64,000 nucleotides of DNA from Brevundimonas viscosa (GCF_900116065.1 NZ_FOZV01000008.1:1-64000); one strand, 5' to 3'; shown: positions 1-8,983, numbered from the stretch's first letter. The notes: generated by a model not told the origin, from the sequence alone. Program-made: numbers and translations.

Positions 1-585
1 CGGGCCCACATGGACCTGACCTATCGCTATCTGATGTCGAACATGGAGTTCGACACCTTCGCCTCGTCGGCGGCGTTCGACCAGGGGCCGTTCCAGGGCC
101 GCTACACCGACCACTCGCTGACGCTGGGCCTGCGCTATGCGTTCGGCGCCGCGGAGCCGGCCTATGTGCCGCCGCCGCCGCCGCCGCCGCCGATGACCCC
201 GCCGCCGCCGCCGCGTCCGACCACCCCGCCGCCGCCGCCGCCGCCGGTGGAGCGTCAGTTCGTGGTCTACTTCGACTGGGATCGCTCGGACCTGACGGCC
301 GAAGCCCAGTCGGTGGTGACCCAGGCGGCCAACTACGCCAAGTCGGGTCGTCCGACGCGGATCCTGGTGGTCGGCCACGCCGACACCTCGGGTTCGGCGG
401 CCTACAACGTGGGCCTGTCGAACCGCCGCGCCCGCACGGTCGCCGACGCGCTGGTCGCCCAGGGCGTCAACGGCGGGGTGATCTCGCTGGACGGCAAGGG
501 CGAGACCCAGCTGGCCCGCCCGACCGCCGACGGCGTGCGCGAGCCGCTCAACCGTCGCGCCACCATCGACATCAACTTCCGCTAA
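1..585 (+). CDS. OmpA-family outer membrane protein, C-terminal part (5' cut by window)
   Basis: The frame is open from the first base, so the gene starts outside the window. The first 50 or so residues look like the last strands of an OmpA-type beta-barrel, ending in an aromatic strand (LGLRYAFGA). A hinge of almost pure proline with a few Thr and Arg follows (about bases 165-247). The rest is an OmpA C-terminal peptidoglycan-binding domain: VVYFDWDRSDLT, then GHADTSGSAAYN, LSNRRA and the terminal NRRATIDINFR. The protein probably sits in the outer membrane and ties it to the cell wall through this domain. A strong intrinsic terminator lies 31 bases after the stop codon. The family is clear; which OmpA paralogue it is cannot be told from this fragment. 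Confidence 0.93.
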   Translation, partial: RAHMDLTYRYLMSNMEFDTFASSAAFDQGPFQGRYTDHSLTLGLRYAFGAAEPAYVPPPPPPPPMTPPPPPRPTTPPPPPPPVERQFVVYFDWDRSDLTAEAQSVVTQAANYAKSGRPTRILVVGHADTSGSAAYNVGLSNRRARTVADALVAQGVNGGVISLDGKGETQLARPTADGVREPLNRRATIDINFR

Positions 586-616
586 CCCCGGAAGGTCGAT
601 ACGGCCGAAAACAGAG

Positions 617-646
617 CCGCCGGTCCCGAAAGGGGCCGGCGGTTTT
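617..646 (+). terminator. Rho-independent terminator of the OmpA-type gene
   Basis: An 11-bp stem (617-627 with 632-642, one T-G pair) closes a GAAA loop and is followed directly by TTTT. It lies between the OmpA-type gene and the UDP-glucose dehydrogenase gene, so the latter probably has its own promoter in the following 65 bases. Confidence 0.85.
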
Positions 647-714
647 GCTTTAAGGCGGCTGGCCATGGCATGGCCGGGCCGCTATCCGATCCCCGTCACA
701 GGAGATGAACCCGC

Positions 715-2019
715 ATGCGCGTCGCGATGATCGGAACCGGCTATGTGGGGCTGGTGTCGGGGGCCTGTTTCGCCGATTTCGGCCATGTCGTGACCTGCGT
801 CGACAAGGACCCGTCCAAGATCGAGCGGCTGGAGCGGGGCGAGATCCCGATCTTCGAGCCGGGGCTAGACGATCTGGTGGCCCGCAACGTGCGCGACGGC
901 CGTCTGTCGTTCGCCTTGGACGGGGCGGAGGCGATCCGCGCGGCGGACGCGGTGTTCATCGCGGTGGGCACGCCCTCGCGGCGCGGCGACGGACATGCGG
1001 ACCTGTCCTACGTCCATGCCGCGGCCGAGGAGATCGCCGGGCTGATCGAGGGCTTCACCGTGGTGGTGACCAAGTCGACGGTGCCGGTCGGCACCGGCGA
1101 CGAGATCGAGCGGATCATCCGCGAGCGCCGCCCCGACGCCGACTTCGCCGTGGTCTCCAATCCGGAGTTCCTGCGCGAGGGCGCGGCCATCGAGGACTTC
1201 AAGCGGCCCGACCGGGTGGTGGTCGGGACCGAGGACGAGCGGGCGCGCGAGGTGATGCACGAGCTCTACCGGCCGCTGAACCTCAACGAGACGCCGATCC
1301 TGTTCACCGGCCGGCGCACCTCGGAACTGATCAAGTACGCCGCCAACGCCTTCCTGGCGATGAAGATCACCTTCATCAACGAGATGGCGGACCTGTGCGA
1401 GAAGGTCGGGGCCGACGTGCAGCAGGTCGCCCGCGGCATCGGTCTGGACAACCGGATCGGCGGCAAGTTCCTCCACGCCGGACCCGGCTACGGGGGCTCC
1501 TGCTTCCCCAAGGACACCCTGGCGCTGGTGCGCACGGCGTCGGACGCCGGCGCGCCGGTGCGGCTGATCGAAACCACGGTCGAGATCAACGACGCGCGCA
1601 AGAAGGCCATGGCCGGGCGGGTGGCGCAGGTCCTGGGCGGCGACCTGAAGGGCAAGCGGGTGGCCCTGCTCGGCCTGACCTTCAAGCCCAACACCGACGA
1701 CATGCGCGACGCGCCCTCGCTGGACGTGGCGCCTGCCCTGCAGGCCATGGGCGCCGAGGTCCAGGCCTTCGATCCGGAAGGCATGGCGGAGGCCGCGAAG
1801 CTGCTGGACGGGGTCGCCTTCAAGGACGGGCCTTACGAGGCCGTCGAGGGCGCCGACGCCGTGGTCATCCTGACCGAGTGGAACCAGTTCCGCGCGCTCG
1901 ACCTCGACCGCGTCAAGCGGCTGCTGCGCCAGCCCGTCATGGTCGACCTGCGCAACATCTACCGGCCCGAGGACATGCGCGCCCGCGGCTTCCGATACAG
2001 CTCGATCGGGCGGGGCTAG
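715..2019 (+). CDS. ugd: UDP-glucose 6-dehydrogenase
   Basis: The 434-residue product oxidises UDP-glucose twice to UDP-glucuronate with NAD+, supplying uronic acids for polysaccharide or lipid A work in the cytoplasm. The N-terminal Rossmann fold has the GTGYVG loop at residues 7-12. The central domain carries the catalytic cysteine in GGSCFPKD (Cys263). The C-terminal domain has LGLTFKPNTDDMRDAPS and ILTEWNQFR, both standard for the family. Length is normal. The start follows a GGAG ribosome site about ten bases upstream. It appears to be a single-gene unit between an upstream terminator and convergent minus-strand genes. A GDP-mannose dehydrogenase is less likely, because the cysteine motif and the EWNQFR tail fit the UDP-glucose enzymes. 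Confidence 0.95.
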   Translation: MRVAMIGTGYVGLVSGACFADFGHVVTCVDKDPSKIERLERGEIPIFEPGLDDLVARNVRDGRLSFALDGAEAIRAADAVFIAVGTPSRRGDGHADLSYVHAAAEEIAGLIEGFTVVVTKSTVPVGTGDEIERIIRERRPDADFAVVSNPEFLREGAAIEDFKRPDRVVVGTEDERAREVMHELYRPLNLNETPILFTGRRTSELIKYAANAFLAMKITFINEMADLCEKVGADVQQVARGIGLDNRIGGKFLHAGPGYGGSCFPKDTLALVRTASDAGAPVRLIETTVEINDARKKAMAGRVAQVLGGDLKGKRVALLGLTFKPNTDDMRDAPSLDVAPALQAMGAEVQAFDPEGMAEAAKLLDGVAFKDGPYEAVEGADAVVILTEWNQFRALDLDRVKRLLRQPVMVDLRNIYRPEDMRARGFRYSSIGRG

Positions 2020-2192
2020 GGCCGGCCCAGGGAGGCGCGCACCAGTTCGGGCCGCGCCGCTTCGGCGGCGGGGGCCTCCGGCAGCAGCGTGCGCCCGGCG
2101 CCGATGACCAGGGTGGCGGTCGCGGCGGCCGATACCGCGGCGATGGCGGCGAGGCGAAGGCCCTCGGCGAATTCCTGCGGTTCCCGACGCAA
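2016..2192 (-). CDS. possible small membrane protein with TTG start
   Basis: A 58-codon frame starts at TTG four bases after a GGGGGAG ribosome site and ends by overlapping the last four bases of ugd on the other strand. The product would have a charged head (LRREPQEFAEGLR), one hydrophobic Ala/Val/Ile-rich helix (about residues 14-33) and a polar Ala/Pro tail. It is not recognised. Support is limited to the good ribosome site, the membrane-helix pattern and the otherwise empty gap between ugd and the next terminator. Chance open frames are common in DNA of this GC content, so this is a suggestion only. Confidence 0.33.
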   Translation of the reverse strand: MRREPQEFAEGLRLAAIAAVSAAATATLVIGAGRTLLPEAPAAEAARPELVRASLGRP

Positions 2193-2273
2193 ATCGCTCC
2201 CCCGGGTCGAACGGCCCGCCTATCCAGCACCTGCGCCCCCGGGCTGCAAGTCACGGAACGGTGTCCGTTCATG

Positions 2274-2306
2274 AAAAAAGGCGGCGGCCCGGGGGCCGCC
2301 GCTTTT
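2274..2306 (-). terminator. Bidirectional terminator hairpin
   Basis: A perfect 10-bp stem (2281-2290 with 2293-2302) is flanked by six A on one side and four T on the other, so it can end transcripts in both directions. In the minus direction it follows the stop codon of the OmpA-type lipoprotein by 17 bases and has a six-base U tract. Confidence 0.85.
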
Positions 2307-2323
2307 CGGTTCCGGCCGGGAGA

Positions 2324-2992
2324 TCAGCCCCGGAACGGACGGATCAGGATCTCGACCCGACGGTTCATGGCCTTGCCTTCGGCCGTGGCGTTCGAGGCGA
2401 TGGGCGCGCTCTCCCCGCGGCCATCGACATAGAGACGGTCCGCCAGGACATTGCGGCTGACCAGGTACTGGGCCACCGACGAGGCGCGCCGACGCGAAAG
2501 GTCGAGGTTGTAGTCTTCGGCCCCGTCGGAATCGGCGTGGCCGATGATGTCCACGATCGACTGGTCGTAACGGTTGAGCACCCCGGCCACGTCGTCGAGG
2601 GTGGCGTAGAAGCGCGGGTCGATCGAGGCCTGGTTGGTGGCGAAGCTGACGTCGGCCGGCATGCGCAGGACCAGGTTGTCGCCCTGACGCGCCACGCCGA
2701 CGCCGGTGCCGGAGAGTTCGGCCTCCAGCTCGCGCTGCTGGCGATCCATGTAGGCGCCCACAGCCGCCCCGCCGAGGGCGCCGATGCCGGCGCCGATCAG
2801 CGCGTTCTTGCGCCCCTCCTCGGAGTTGGAGGTGTTGGTCAGATAGCCGAGCAGGGCGCCGCCGACGGCCCCGGCGATGGCGCCGGTCGCGGTGTTGTTG
2901 CGGCGCGGGGTGGAGCTGTAGGGGTCCGTGGTCGTGCAGGCCCCCAGCAGGGCGGCGACGCTGACGCCGGCGACGATGAGTTTGGCGCGCAT
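2324..2992 (-). CDS. OmpA-family glycine-zipper lipoprotein (YiaD type)
   Basis: A 222-residue outer membrane lipoprotein. The signal peptide ends in the lipobox LLGAC with the lipidated cysteine at residue 19. Residues about 37-80 form a glycine zipper (GAIAGAVGGALLGY and IGAGIGALGGAAVGAY). Residues about 105-222 are an OmpA C-terminal domain (FATNQASIDPRFY, GHADSDGAEDYNLDLSRRRA, the terminal NRRVEILIRP), which binds peptidoglycan non-covalently. This layout matches YiaD-like proteins. The gene stands alone, ending in a strong terminator and divergent from the oxygenase gene. The family assignment is firm; the exact role in envelope stability is inferred. Confidence 0.92.
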   Translation of the reverse strand: MRAKLIVAGVSVAALLGACTTTDPYSSTPRRNNTATGAIAGAVGGALLGYLTNTSNSEEGRKNALIGAGIGALGGAAVGAYMDRQQRELEAELSGTGVGVARQGDNLVLRMPADVSFATNQASIDPRFYATLDDVAGVLNRYDQSIVDIIGHADSDGAEDYNLDLSRRRASSVAQYLVSRNVLADRLYVDGRGESAPIASNATAEGKAMNRRVEILIRPFRG

Positions 2993-3135
2993 GGGTCGAT
3001 CCTTTCGGTGAATACGAGGCGCAGCTGAAACGCCGGCCTTACGGTCAAGGTTCCTGCCTGTATGGAGGCTGAACGCATGCGGGCGGCCAATCGTTCGCGC
3101 CGCCCCCGCTTTGCCAAGGTCCGGTCCCAGAGCGT

Positions 3136-4140
3136 ATGGAGACCGCCAGCAAGGACCATAAGGCTTTTCCCGTGACCGCCACCCCGACGACCGAACCCGC
3201 CTCCGGCCGGAGCATCGAGCCTGTCTCGATGACCCTGTACGACGCCGACTTCCAGGGCTTCTCCGACCAGCTGGGCGCCTCTTTCGAGCGCTACGGCTTC
3301 GCGGTGATCGCCGACCACGGACTGGACGCGGCGATCATCGACGCGGCCCTGGAGGACGCCAAGGCCTTCTTCGCCCTGCCGGAAGAGGTGAAGCGCAGGT
3401 ACCACCAGCCGGGAACCGGGGGGGCGCGGGGCCTGACGCCATTCGGCGTCGAGGCCGCCAAGGGCGCGACCACGGTCGACCTGAAGGAATTCTGGCACGT
3501 CGGACGCGAGCTGCCGGAGGGCCATCCCTACCGGAAGTACATGCGCGACAACGTCTGGCCGACCGAGGTGCCGGGCTTCCGCGAGCACCTGTACGGCATG
3601 TTCTCCGCCATGGACGCCCTCGGCCGGCGGATCCTGCGCGCCATCGCCCGCCACCTGCAGCTCGGCGACGACTATTTCGAGGACAAGGTCCAGCTGGGCA
3701 ACAGCGTCCTGCGCATGCTGCACTATCCGCCGGTTCCGGCCGACGCGCCGGGCGTGCGGGCCGGGGCGCACGAGGACATCAACGTCATCACCCTGCTGCT
3801 GGGCGCCGAGGAGGCGGGGCTGCAGCTGAAGGACGCCGACGGCGAATGGCTGGACATCGCACCGCCGCCGAACGCCCTGGTGGTGAACATCGGCGACATG
3901 CTGCAGCGCCTGACCAACCATGTGCTGCCGTCGACCACCCACCGGGTCGTCAATCCGGCGCCGGAGCGGCGCGGCTTCGCCCGCTACTCGACGCCGTTCT
4001 TCCTGCACTTCAATCCGGACTTCGTGATCGAGAGCCTGCCCTCGACGGTGACCCCGGAGAATCCGGACCGCTACGCCGGCAAGGCGATCATGGCCGAGGA
4101 CTTCCTCACCGAACGCCTGCGCGAGATCCGGCTGATCTGA
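3136..4140 (+). CDS. Isopenicillin N synthase-like 2-oxoglutarate/Fe(II) oxygenase
   Basis: A cytoplasmic non-haem iron oxygenase of the isopenicillin N synthase/gibberellin oxidase family, about 334 residues. The N-terminal cap domain has the family signature GFAVIADHGLD. The jelly-roll core carries the iron ligands His212, Asp214 (in AHEDIN) and His269 (in STTHRV), and the 2-oxoglutarate-binding Arg283/Ser285 pair (RYST), numbered from the ATG at 3136. The substrate is unknown. A GTG at 3172 with an AAGG site about eight bases upstream is an equally good start and would remove 12 residues. The gene has no operon partner: it diverges from the lipoprotein gene and converges on the TadG-like gene. 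Confidence 0.88.
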   Translation: METASKDHKAFPVTATPTTEPASGRSIEPVSMTLYDADFQGFSDQLGASFERYGFAVIADHGLDAAIIDAALEDAKAFFALPEEVKRRYHQPGTGGARGLTPFGVEAAKGATTVDLKEFWHVGRELPEGHPYRKYMRDNVWPTEVPGFREHLYGMFSAMDALGRRILRAIARHLQLGDDYFEDKVQLGNSVLRMLHYPPVPADAPGVRAGAHEDINVITLLLGAEEAGLQLKDADGEWLDIAPPPNALVVNIGDMLQRLTNHVLPSTTHRVVNPAPERRGFARYSTPFFLHFNPDFVIESLPSTVTPENPDRYAGKAIMAEDFLTERLREIRLI

Positions 4141-4185
4141 GGCGATACATTTCGGGCGAGACATGCCCGACATCGCGGGCCGGAC

Positions 4186-6081
4186 CTATTTCGAGATGCG
4201 CAACTGGGTGATGTCGCGGCCGATGGCGGCGAAGGCCTCGGACAGGTCGCCGCCGCTGGCCGGCAGGAAGAAGTTGGCCGGCGTCGAGGCGCAGGTCCTC
4301 AGAAGATCAGCCGCATCGCCGTCAGCCGCGATCTGGAACCCGACCGTGTAGACAAGGATGCCGCGCGCCTTCATCGCCGCGCACATCCTCTTGCCCTGCT
4401 CGAAGGGATTTCCATTGTCGGCGGCGCAGTTGATCTTCTCGCGGTTATCGCCCGAGCCGGAGCCGCCTTCCCGTGAGATCACGCCCGAGCAATAGGGCGT
4501 GTTGAATTCCCCGTCGGTCATGATGACCACAGCCTTCAGGGTTTCGGCTGCGTTGTAGGCGGCGGCCCCGTTGGCAGGCCACAGCGGATTGAAGTTCGGC
4601 GAGACCATGTACCAGCCCCACCCGATGCCGATCTGACCTGCGGTCGAACCCTCCACCTGATAGTCGTCGATCGCGTTCTTGAGAGCGGCCCGGTCGCTGG
4701 TCAGGGGAGTGACTTCGGCGCGGAGACACGGATTTGAGGAGCCGGGGTAGTTGCGGCCCACGCGGCCGCCCGACGGCGCGGCGTCGGTGTAGGCGTTCGC
4801 GCCGGTCCGCTCGGTCACGCAGCTGCTGATCCGGTGCGCCTGAAGGTTGCCGTACATGTTCTCGAACGCGAACCAGGTGCAGCCCGGCTGCGCGCACCAG
4901 GCCTGGCCGCCGGATGCGTAAGGGGAGATGCCGCGACCCTCGGAAGGTTCGATCGTGAAGGTGTTGGTGGTCGCGTTCCCCACGAGGAAGAACCGCCCGT
5001 TGACGACGCTGGTGTTGTTGGAGTCGCGAAGTCCGCCGACATCGGTGAAGTAGACGTAGTCGTTATTCGAGAGGCCGTGGCTGTTGGATGTAATGATGAC
5101 CGAACAATCATTGTCCTGGCACCGCTGGACGTTGGCGTTGCCCGTGTAGCTGTCGAAGTAGCGGCCATCGACGCGATATCCGCCCAGGGTGTAGATCTCG
5201 AACGTATCGCTCGTTCGGTTCCACACCCGGAAGGGCTTGTTGTTCAACTGGGACATGCCGGCGGCGCCGGTGATCCAGACGACGTCGTTGTTGTTGAAGC
5301 CATGGCCGGCGGCGGTGATCACCACCGGATTGGTCCGGCTTGCGGCGGTGACCGCCTTCGGCGTGCCCGCCAGGTTCATCGTCGCTCCGGTCACCGCCGT
5401 GGAGCCGACAGGCGTTCCACGCGCGGCATTGGCCCGGGAGCCCAGGTTGACGCCCATCGAGTAGGGCGTCAGCGCCACCCTCGAATAATACGGGGTCTGG
5501 ATTGGCTGGACGACGATATCGACCAGCTGTTTGGCCGCCGCCTTCAGGTCGATGATCCTTTGACCGGCCATCGACCCGGTGATGTCCAGCACCAGCGCCA
5601 CCTCGATATTGCGGGACGAGCGGTCGACCTCCGAATGCGCCCCGACCGGCAGGTAGTCGTCCATGAACTTGCCGTACGGCGGCAGGAAGATGTTCGCCAC
5701 CAGGGTCCTGACGTCGACCTTGGAATCGGCGACGACGACCTCGTCCTGAATCACGAAGGTGGTGTCCGCCTCGCGCAGGGTGATGTTCGGATACGCCTTG
5801 AGATTGGCGCGCAGCGACGCCATGCCGACGCGCTGGATCTCGACGTTGTCGACGTAGGGCGAGCGCGCCGCGGCCAGGGCGGCGGCGTCGAGGGCGTCCT
5901 GCAGGTTGACCCGCACGGTCGAGGCGCGGTGGATGTCCACGCCCCCGACCGTCATCAGGATCAGCACCGGCACGCTCAGCGCGAACAGCATGGCCACGTT
6001 GCCGCGGGTCTCGCCGGCCAGTCGGCCGGCGAAGTCGCGCCATCCGCGGGTCACGCGGGCGATCCAGCGTGCAAGGTCCAT
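4186..6081 (-). CDS. TadG-like pilus-assembly protein with von Willebrand A domain and inserted repeats
   Basis: A 631-residue protein. Residues 20-60 contain the TadE/TadG-type N-terminal segment (ETRGNVAMLFALSVPVL, one membrane helix). A von Willebrand factor A domain follows: DITGSM at 166-171 is the metal-binding motif and VVIMTDGEF (518-526) the second conserved strand. Between these lie two related repeats of about 70 residues (roughly 247-315 and 325-395), each with a GHGF/SHGL-x-NND-V/Y-x-(W/Y)-(I/F)-T core and an NGRF or NKPF strand followed by (S/T)-x-TF-(E/T)-I. Eight or more cysteines suggest export to an oxidising space. Tad pilus genes are not adjacent, so this is an orphan. Position on or outside the inner membrane is inferred; the ligand is unknown. 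Confidence 0.82.
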   Translation of the reverse strand: MDLARWIARVTRGWRDFAGRLAGETRGNVAMLFALSVPVLILMTVGGVDIHRASTVRVNLQDALDAAALAAARSPYVDNVEIQRVGMASLRANLKAYPNITLREADTTFVIQDEVVVADSKVDVRTLVANIFLPPYGKFMDDYLPVGAHSEVDRSSRNIEVALVLDITGSMAGQRIIDLKAAAKQLVDIVVQPIQTPYYSRVALTPYSMGVNLGSRANAARGTPVGSTAVTGATMNLAGTPKAVTAASRTNPVVITAAGHGFNNNDVVWITGAAGMSQLNNKPFRVWNRTSDTFEIYTLGGYRVDGRYFDSYTGNANVQRCQDNDCSVIITSNSHGLSNNDYVYFTDVGGLRDSNNTSVVNGRFFLVGNATTNTFTIEPSEGRGISPYASGGQAWCAQPGCTWFAFENMYGNLQAHRISSCVTERTGANAYTDAAPSGGRVGRNYPGSSNPCLRAEVTPLTSDRAALKNAIDDYQVEGSTAGQIGIGWGWYMVSPNFNPLWPANGAAAYNAAETLKAVVIMTDGEFNTPYCSGVISREGGSGSGDNREKINCAADNGNPFEQGKRMCAAMKARGILVYTVGFQIAADGDAADLLRTCASTPANFFLPASGGDLSEAFAAIGRDITQLRISK

Positions 6082-6225
6082 GCGCCGTCCCGATCCAGCG
6101 CCGCGGCGGAATCCCGCCCACGGTCCAGCGGCCGAGCATGGTCCGTTTGGGTTAAGGGATGCCCTACCGTCGGGGTTAACGGGAGGCCGGCGGTCGGCCC
6201 CGCAGCGAGCCGCGGGGCCTCGGGA

Positions 6226-8112
6226 TCACGCGGTCCAGCCGCAGTCCTTGCCGCGGTTCTGCTCCGTCAGCCACAGGTTCAGCGGCGCGAAATACTCCGC
6301 CACCGCCGAGGCGTCGTTGCCGCGTTCGCCGGTGAAGGCCTGCATCGCCTCCGGCCAGGGGCGCGACTGGCCCATCTCCATCATGGCGTTGAAGCGCCGG
6401 CCGACTTCCTCGTTTCCGTAGATCGAGCAGCGGTGCAGCGGTCCGGTCCAGCCGGCCTGCTGGCACGCCGCCCGGTGGAACTGGAACTGGTAGATGTGGG
6501 CCAGGAAGTAGCGGGTGTACGGCGTGTTGCCGGGGATGTGATACTTGGCGCCGGGGTCGAAGGCGTTCTCCGGCCGGGGGCCCGGCGGCGTCAGGCCCTG
6601 GTACTTCAGCATGTTGGCCGTCCACGCGTCGTTGTATTCGGCCGGCGTCGTCTCGCCGGAGAACACGTCCCAGCGCCAGCGGTCGACCATCAGGCCGAAA
6701 GGCAGGAAGGCGATCTTGTCCAGCGCCATCTTGAGCAGGAAGGGGATGTCCTGTTCCTCGCCCGGGACCGCGTCGAGCAGGCCGATCTGGTTCAGGTAGG
6801 TCGGGGTGGTCGCCGACAGGCCGACGAAGTCGCCGACGGCCTCGTGGAAGCCGTCGTTCGCGCCGTTCTTGAACAGGAACGGCTGATCCTTGTAGGCGCG
6901 CTGGTAGTAGTTGTGCCCCAGCTCGTGGTGGACGGTGTAGAAGTCGTCCGCGTTCACCTGGGTGCACATCTTGATGCGGATGTCATCCTCATTGTCGAGG
7001 TCCCAGGCCGAGGCGTGGCAGACCACCTCGCGGCCCTCGGGCCGGGTGATCATCGAGCGTTCCCAGAAGGTTTCGGGCAGAGGGGCGAGCCCCATCGAGG
7101 TGTAGAAGCCCTCGCCGGTCCTCACCATGCGCTGGGCGTCGTAGTTCTGCCGGCGCAGCAGCTCGGTCAGGTCGTAGCCGGACTCGCCGCCGGCGGCCGG
7201 GGCGACGACGTCGTAGATGTTGCCCCACTGCTGCGACCACATATTGCCCAGCAGGTCGGCCCGGATCGGACCCTCGTCCGGCTGCACCGCATCGCCGTAC
7301 TTCGCGTTCAGCTGCCCGCGCACATAGCAGTGCAGGTTCTCGTAGAAGGGCTTCACCTGCTCCCACAGCCGGTCGGTCTCGGCGGCGAAGGCGTCCGGAT
7401 CCATGTCGTAGCCGGCCCGCCACATGGCGCCGGTGTCGGCGAAGCCCAGCTCGCGGGCGCCCTCGTTGGCGATCTCGACCATGCGGGCGTAGTCGGGGGC
7501 CATCTGCGGCGCGACCGTGCGCCAGCCCTCGTACAGCGCCTTGGTCTCGGCCGGATCGCGGCTCTCGGCGATCAGGATGTTGGCCTCGTCGAGGGTGATC
7601 TGCTCGCCCTTGTACTCGAACTTGCCGGTCGCATAGGTCGAGTCCAGGCGGGTGGTGATCTCCGCCAGCTCGGTCGCCGCGCCCGGGCGGTTGGGGGCGG
7701 GCAGGACGATGCCGAGGCGCAGCAGGTTCAGCTTGCGGCGGACATCCTCCGCGACCTGGACGTCGTTGAAGGCGGCGGCCTTGTTGGCCAGCTCGACCTG
7801 AAGCTCGGTGTATTCGGCGTTGATCTTCGACTCCAGCCACATGGTGTCGAAGGTGATGTTGGTGGCCCGGGTCCACTGGATGCGGGCTGCCTCCTCCGAC
7901 AGGGCGGCGAGGCGCTCCTCCGCGCTGGCCACGAAGGCGGCGGCGCCCTCGGCGGTGGCCGGGAATTCCGGCGAGGCCGTCGCCTGGGCCGCCGGCGTCG
8001 GACCTGACGTCGTCGACGCGGCGTTCGCATTCGCCATGCCCATTCCGGCGCAGGCGGCGAGGCCGAGTCCCAGGGCGCAGACGGCGGCGGCGGTCATCAG
8101 TTGGCGCTTCAT
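6226..8112 (-). CDS. M2-family metallopeptidase (ACE-like peptidyl-dipeptidase), lipoprotein
   Basis: A 628-residue zinc peptidase of the angiotensin-converting-enzyme family, which removes dipeptides from the C-terminus of peptides. The zinc site is HELGH (His396, Glu397, His400) with the third ligand Glu424 in DGFHEAVGD. The chosen ATG at 8112 follows AAGGAGGA by seven bases and opens a signal peptide ending LGLAAC, a lipobox, so the enzyme is probably tethered facing the periplasm or outside. A longer frame exists upstream but lacks a signal peptide and ribosome site. A Ser/Thr/Ala-rich linker precedes the catalytic domain. The gene lies 96 bases downstream of mtgA on the same strand and may be read through from it. 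Confidence 0.93.
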   Translation of the reverse strand: MKRQLMTAAAVCALGLGLAACAGMGMANANAASTTSGPTPAAQATASPEFPATAEGAAAFVASAEERLAALSEEAARIQWTRATNITFDTMWLESKINAEYTELQVELANKAAAFNDVQVAEDVRRKLNLLRLGIVLPAPNRPGAATELAEITTRLDSTYATGKFEYKGEQITLDEANILIAESRDPAETKALYEGWRTVAPQMAPDYARMVEIANEGARELGFADTGAMWRAGYDMDPDAFAAETDRLWEQVKPFYENLHCYVRGQLNAKYGDAVQPDEGPIRADLLGNMWSQQWGNIYDVVAPAAGGESGYDLTELLRRQNYDAQRMVRTGEGFYTSMGLAPLPETFWERSMITRPEGREVVCHASAWDLDNEDDIRIKMCTQVNADDFYTVHHELGHNYYQRAYKDQPFLFKNGANDGFHEAVGDFVGLSATTPTYLNQIGLLDAVPGEEQDIPFLLKMALDKIAFLPFGLMVDRWRWDVFSGETTPAEYNDAWTANMLKYQGLTPPGPRPENAFDPGAKYHIPGNTPYTRYFLAHIYQFQFHRAACQQAGWTGPLHRCSIYGNEEVGRRFNAMMEMGQSRPWPEAMQAFTGERGNDASAVAEYFAPLNLWLTEQNRGKDCGWTA

Positions 8113-8208
8113 GCTTCCTCCTTCGCGGCCGTTCCGCCGCTTTTCGGGCGGCAAGGGACGCGAGCGGAGCCGTGAGGTCAAGCGCGGCCGTTCAGCCCCT
8201 CCACCCCG

Positions 8209-8946
8209 CTACCCGGGGTCCCCCTCCCCGCGGGCGGGGCGGAATACGCAGGCGGCCAGGCCGTCGTTGCGCACCGTTCCCATGGCCGCCTGGATGCGCG
8301 CGGCGCGGCGGCGCACATAGGGGCCGGGGGCGCTGGCGTTGTAGCGTCGCGGGGACGGCAGGATGGCCGCCAGCCGCGCCGCCTCGCGCGGGGTCAGCTC
8401 GTCGGCGCCCTTGTCGAACCAGTGCCGGGCGGCCGCTTCGGCGCCGTAGACGCCCGGTCCCCACTCGGCGACGTTCAGGTAGACCTCCATGATCCGCCGT
8501 TTGCCCCAGGCGGCCTCGATGGCGAGGGTGTAGCCGGCCTCGAGCCCCTTGCGGATCCAGTCGCGGCCTGGCCAGAGGAAGACGTTCTTTGCGGTCTGCT
8601 GGCTGATGGTCGAGCCGCCGCGGATGCGTCCGCGGCCCCGCTTTTCCGCTCGCGCATTGGCCTTCAGCGCCTGTTCAATGGCCTTCATGTCGAAGCCGTG
8701 ATGGCTGCAGAAGGTCGAGTCCTCGGCGGCGATCACCGCCTCGACCAGACGCGGCGAGATGTCGTCCAGCGAGCGCCAGCGGCGCGACAGGCCCTCGCCC
8801 TCGATCGCCCGGGTGGTCATCAGGAAGGTCGCCGGGGGCGGCACGACGGCGTAGGCGACCACCCCGCTGAGCAGCAGCAGGCCCAGGGCCAGCAGGGCGG
8901 TCAGCAGCGGCCGCCGCCGCCGTGTCTTCTCGGGCGGGAAGTTCAT
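8209..8946 (-). CDS. mtgA: Monofunctional biosynthetic peptidoglycan transglycosylase
   Basis: A 245-residue inner membrane glycosyltransferase (family GT51) that polymerises lipid II into glycan strands without a transpeptidase domain. One membrane anchor spans about residues 13-34. The catalytic glutamate is Glu75 in AAEDSTFCSHHGFD, followed by GGSTISQQ (110-117), RKGLEA and EVYLNVAEWGPGVYG, all GT51 motifs. Length is typical of MtgA. It lies 37 bases downstream of the WD40 gene and may be the last gene of the COG0523-DUF2093-WD40 operon. Confidence 0.95.
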   Translation of the reverse strand: MNFPPEKTRRRRPLLTALLALGLLLLSGVVAYAVVPPPATFLMTTRAIEGEGLSRRWRSLDDISPRLVEAVIAAEDSTFCSHHGFDMKAIEQALKANARAEKRGRGRIRGGSTISQQTAKNVFLWPGRDWIRKGLEAGYTLAIEAAWGKRRIMEVYLNVAEWGPGVYGAEAAARHWFDKGADELTPREAARLAAILPSPRRYNASAPGPYVRRRAARIQAAMGTVRNDGLAACVFRPARGEGDPG

Positions 8947-8983
8947 CGGGCGATGTCGCCCGACAGCGTCGCCGTATGCAAGG

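Noticed and set aside
160..250. CCG-rich tandem pattern near the left edge
   Set aside because: It is the proline hinge of the OmpA-type protein and not a separate repeat element.
4834..8007. A 1057-codon open frame on the plus strand opposite the M2 peptidase and part of the TadG-like gene
   Set aside because: It mirrors two well-supported minus-strand genes in GC-rich DNA; its product is low-complexity Arg/Gly/Val/His text without any domain or ribosome site.
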